Positions 7,492-9,473 of a stretch of DNA of 9,473 nucleotides are shown here, one piece after another. Within the stretch, counting starts at the first letter, position 1; each line of letters starts with the position of its first letter. The translations under genes and the position numbers were made by a program. The notes below the pieces were generated by a model. It was not told the origin of the DNA and ran no database searches. It was given only the letters and a program-made list of their open reading frames with translations. The stretch comes from a bacterium (GTDB taxonomy: Bacteria > Krumholzibacteriota > Krumholzibacteriia > WVZY01), in the NCBI GenBank assembly GCA_027296025.1, contig JAPUJU010000326.1, forward strand, positions 1-9,473, written 5' to 3'.

Positions 7492-9465
7492 CTAGAATAT
7501 CTGCCCGAGGCTGAAGTGAAACCGTCCGCTGGAATCGACCCCGACCTCCTGCTTGATCGGAATACCGTAGTCGAACCGGATCGGTCCGACCGGTGTGTTG
7601 TAGCGGACCCCGAAGCCGATCGAATACCGGTAGTCCTCCTGCCGCGTCTCCGCTTCGTCGGAGTATAACCGAAAATCGCGCAGGCTGATTGCCTTGACAC
7701 TCTCCCAGGAGTTGCCCCCGTCAAAAAACGTGGCGCCTGTGAACCGCCACTTTATCAACCACGGAATCGGGAACCGCAGCTCGAAGTTTGTAAGGAGTAA
7801 CGCGCGCCCACCGATGACCTCCACCCCGGTTGCGGTAACCGCGGTCGGGCCGAGGCTGTTTTCATTGAAACCCCGCACGGAGTTTCCTCCGCCCGTAAAG
7901 TAACGGTTCTCCACCGGAACGACGGGGGAGTTCCCGTACCGCTGTGCGTACCCCCATCGCGCCCGCGCGGCGAATACCAGTCCCGACGTCACGGGGACAT
8001 ATCTCTGGAACGTCCCGTCGAGCGTATAGAAGTCGTTGTCCCCTCCGAGAACGCCACCCGCCAACTGGACACGGATGTCACGGTAGCCTCCAGATTTGGG
8101 GTCGAGAATAAAGTCCCGGGTATCATGACTGATGAGGTCCCCAAAGATCCGCGAATTCGACTTTGTGCTGGGTGACGCGGTGAACTCGCGCGTAATGCGC
8201 TCATCAGAGAGAGATACAATGGTCTCGATGTTCCGACTCAGTCGACGGCGCCCACTTGCCGTGATACCGAGCGTTTTGACGACCAGGTTTTCAATTGTCC
8301 CGTCCCGTTCGTAGAACGCGTTCAGACCGAAGAACAACTTCGACCAGAAGAAGTGGCGCTGACTGTAACGTCCGTCGTAACGGTAGTAACGGATGCGGGG
8401 GTTCCAGTTCTCTATACCGAACTGATCGTTATCGAAAAGAGAGAAGGAGTACTCGACACCGAAGCTCAGACCACGTCCGGATCCGAAAATGTTCCGGTCA
8501 CCCCACTCTCCGCTAACACGACTTCCAACAACGTTGCCTACGCCGAAACCAAATTCGATGTATCCGGATTTGCGTTCGCGAACGCGGACGACGATATCCA
8601 CTGTCTTTGCCTCTGTGTCCAGGTTTCTGAACGTCAACTCTGCCACCGTAAAGAGGCCTGTTTCGTAAAGGTTCGCCTGCGTCTCACCGAGCTTACTGAG
8701 GCGGAATACGTCACCCGGCTCGATCGCCAGCTCTCGTTCGATCTCCCGCGTCTTTGTCAGCACGTTTCCCCGAATCTCGATGTCGCGTATCGTCACGACC
8801 GGGCCGGCATCGAACGTCAGGTCGATATAAACACTTCGGCCTTCGATTAACACCGAATCCTGAACTTTCACACCCACGTGACCCAGGTCGAAGTACAGGC
8901 GTTTGAGCGAGTAGACGTCGGCATCGAGCAGGGACGGGTTGAACGGGACGCCCGGTTTGAGGCGCAGCGCATCCTCGAGCTCGTCCAGGCTCACGGGACC
9001 CGGGTTATAGAATTTTACACGTTCGACCCGCCGCGGTTCCTTCTCCACGATATCGATGATGATATCGACGAACGCTTCGTCCTCGAGCTGCCGTATCTCG
9101 CCGAGCGTCACGCTGGCATCCAGAAATCCGTTCGCTTTGTAGAGGGCTTCGAGCGCGGCGATGTCGCGTCGGAGGAAGTCCATGCGTAACCGCGGGCGGT
9201 TGAACACAGAGAAGAAGCGGGGCTGTTTCGTCCTCATTCTCGAACGCAGCTCATCATCGCTGAAATGCGAGTTGCCTACGAAGAGTATCTTGTTCACGAA
9301 CGGCTGTTTGGACCGGTCGGAGAATTCCGGATCCTGCGCGGAGGAGAGGCGCGGGGTGAACTGCAGCAAAAGCACCATTGCCAACGCCAAATACCATCGG
9401 TTAGAATGCCAACGCCGCGCACTCCCGGCGCATGCATCGCTCGCATCTGTATCAAAGAATGCCAT
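7492..9465 (-). CDS. tamA: TamA/BamA-type outer-membrane assembly protein (Omp85 family, three POTRA domains)
   Basis: A signal peptide is visible: hydrophobic core at about residues 25-36 and probable cleavage after A43 (LSSA, then QDPEF). Three POTRA domains follow, at roughly residues 55-138 (NKILFVGNSHFSDDEL), 145-222 (RRVERVKFYNPGPVSLDEL) and 224-297 (TIRDIEIRGNVLTKTREI). The barrel begins near 300. It contains RNIFGSGRGLSFGVEY, the DTRDFILDPKSGG segment at 448-460, the diagnostic loop-6 VRGF at 530-533, FFDGGNSW at 580-587, GPIRFDYGIPI at 627-637 and the end FHFSLGQIF with terminal Phe as beta-signal. Family role is folding and insertion of beta-barrel proteins. Three rather than five POTRAs and the adjoining tamB favour TamA over BamA, though a short BamA cannot be fully excluded. 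The ATG at 9465 lies 8 nt from the window edge, the frame is still open upstream and no ribosome site can be judged, so the true start may be further out. Confidence 0.9.
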   Translation of the reverse strand: MAFFDTDASDACAGSARRWHSNRWYLALAMVLLLQFTPRLSSAQDPEFSDRSKQPFVNKILFVGNSHFSDDELRSRMRTKQPRFFSVFNRPRLRMDFLRRDIAALEALYKANGFLDASVTLGEIRQLEDEAFVDIIIDIVEKEPRRVERVKFYNPGPVSLDELEDALRLKPGVPFNPSLLDADVYSLKRLYFDLGHVGVKVQDSVLIEGRSVYIDLTFDAGPVVTIRDIEIRGNVLTKTREIERELAIEPGDVFRLSKLGETQANLYETGLFTVAELTFRNLDTEAKTVDIVVRVRERKSGYIEFGFGVGNVVGSRVSGEWGDRNIFGSGRGLSFGVEYSFSLFDNDQFGIENWNPRIRYYRYDGRYSQRHFFWSKLFFGLNAFYERDGTIENLVVKTLGITASGRRRLSRNIETIVSLSDERITREFTASPSTKSNSRIFGDLISHDTRDFILDPKSGGYRDIRVQLAGGVLGGDNDFYTLDGTFQRYVPVTSGLVFAARARWGYAQRYGNSPVVPVENRYFTGGGNSVRGFNENSLGPTAVTATGVEVIGGRALLLTNFELRFPIPWLIKWRFTGATFFDGGNSWESVKAISLRDFRLYSDEAETRQEDYRYSIGFGVRYNTPVGPIRFDYGIPIKQEVGVDSSGRFHFSLGQIF

Positions 9466-9473
9466 GAAGTTGC

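Noticed and set aside
7492..9465. Calling the first gene bamA
   Set aside because: Barrel motifs fit BamA as well, but only three POTRA domains are visible and the gene is coupled to tamB, so TamA is the better reading; BamA is kept only as an alternative.

Overview
The window is a compact, entirely minus-strand block of envelope-biogenesis genes, read from right to left. It comes from a diderm (Gram-negative type) bacterium: two proteins end in outer-membrane beta-barrels with a C-terminal Phe, and a third is a TamB-like inner-membrane-anchored bridge. Base composition is moderately GC-rich and looks even throughout. No mobile element, CRISPR array, tRNA or rRNA was seen, and nothing suggests recent transfer. 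The phylum cannot be fixed from the sequence. My guess, from memory of where peptidase-propeller-barrel fusions occur, is Gemmatimonadota, the FCB group or a related candidate lineage.

Layout in transcription order. (1) 9465-7492: a TamA/BamA-type Omp85 protein with a signal peptide, three POTRA domains and a barrel carrying the VRGF loop motif. (2) 7489-3596: a TamB-type protein of 1297 residues with an N-terminal membrane anchor, a long repetitive beta-rich body and the conserved TamB C-terminal domain. Only 2 nt separate it from gene 1. (3) After a 97-nt gap with a good candidate promoter and a strong ribosome binding site, 3498-250: a secreted 1082-residue protein that joins a zinc-metalloprotease domain (HELAH plus downstream EGVAE), a TolB-like beta-propeller, an acidic low-complexity linker and a POTRA-less Omp85-like barrel. 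(4) After a 132-nt gap with a small stem-loop, 117-1: the first 39 codons of a UvrD/PcrA-family helicase, cut by the window edge.

How they may work together: TamA (outer membrane) and TamB (inner-membrane-anchored periplasm-spanning beta structure) are known partners in outer-membrane protein insertion and lipid transport across the envelope. The third gene puts a protease and a propeller onto a barrel of the same superfamily. This suggests an outer-membrane-tethered quality-control or processing factor, loosely comparable in role to BepA, or a self-displayed protease comparable to patatin-Omp85 (type Vd) proteins. That role is inference. The domain architecture is read directly from the sequence and is the most interesting item here. 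The helicase is probably an unrelated downstream gene.
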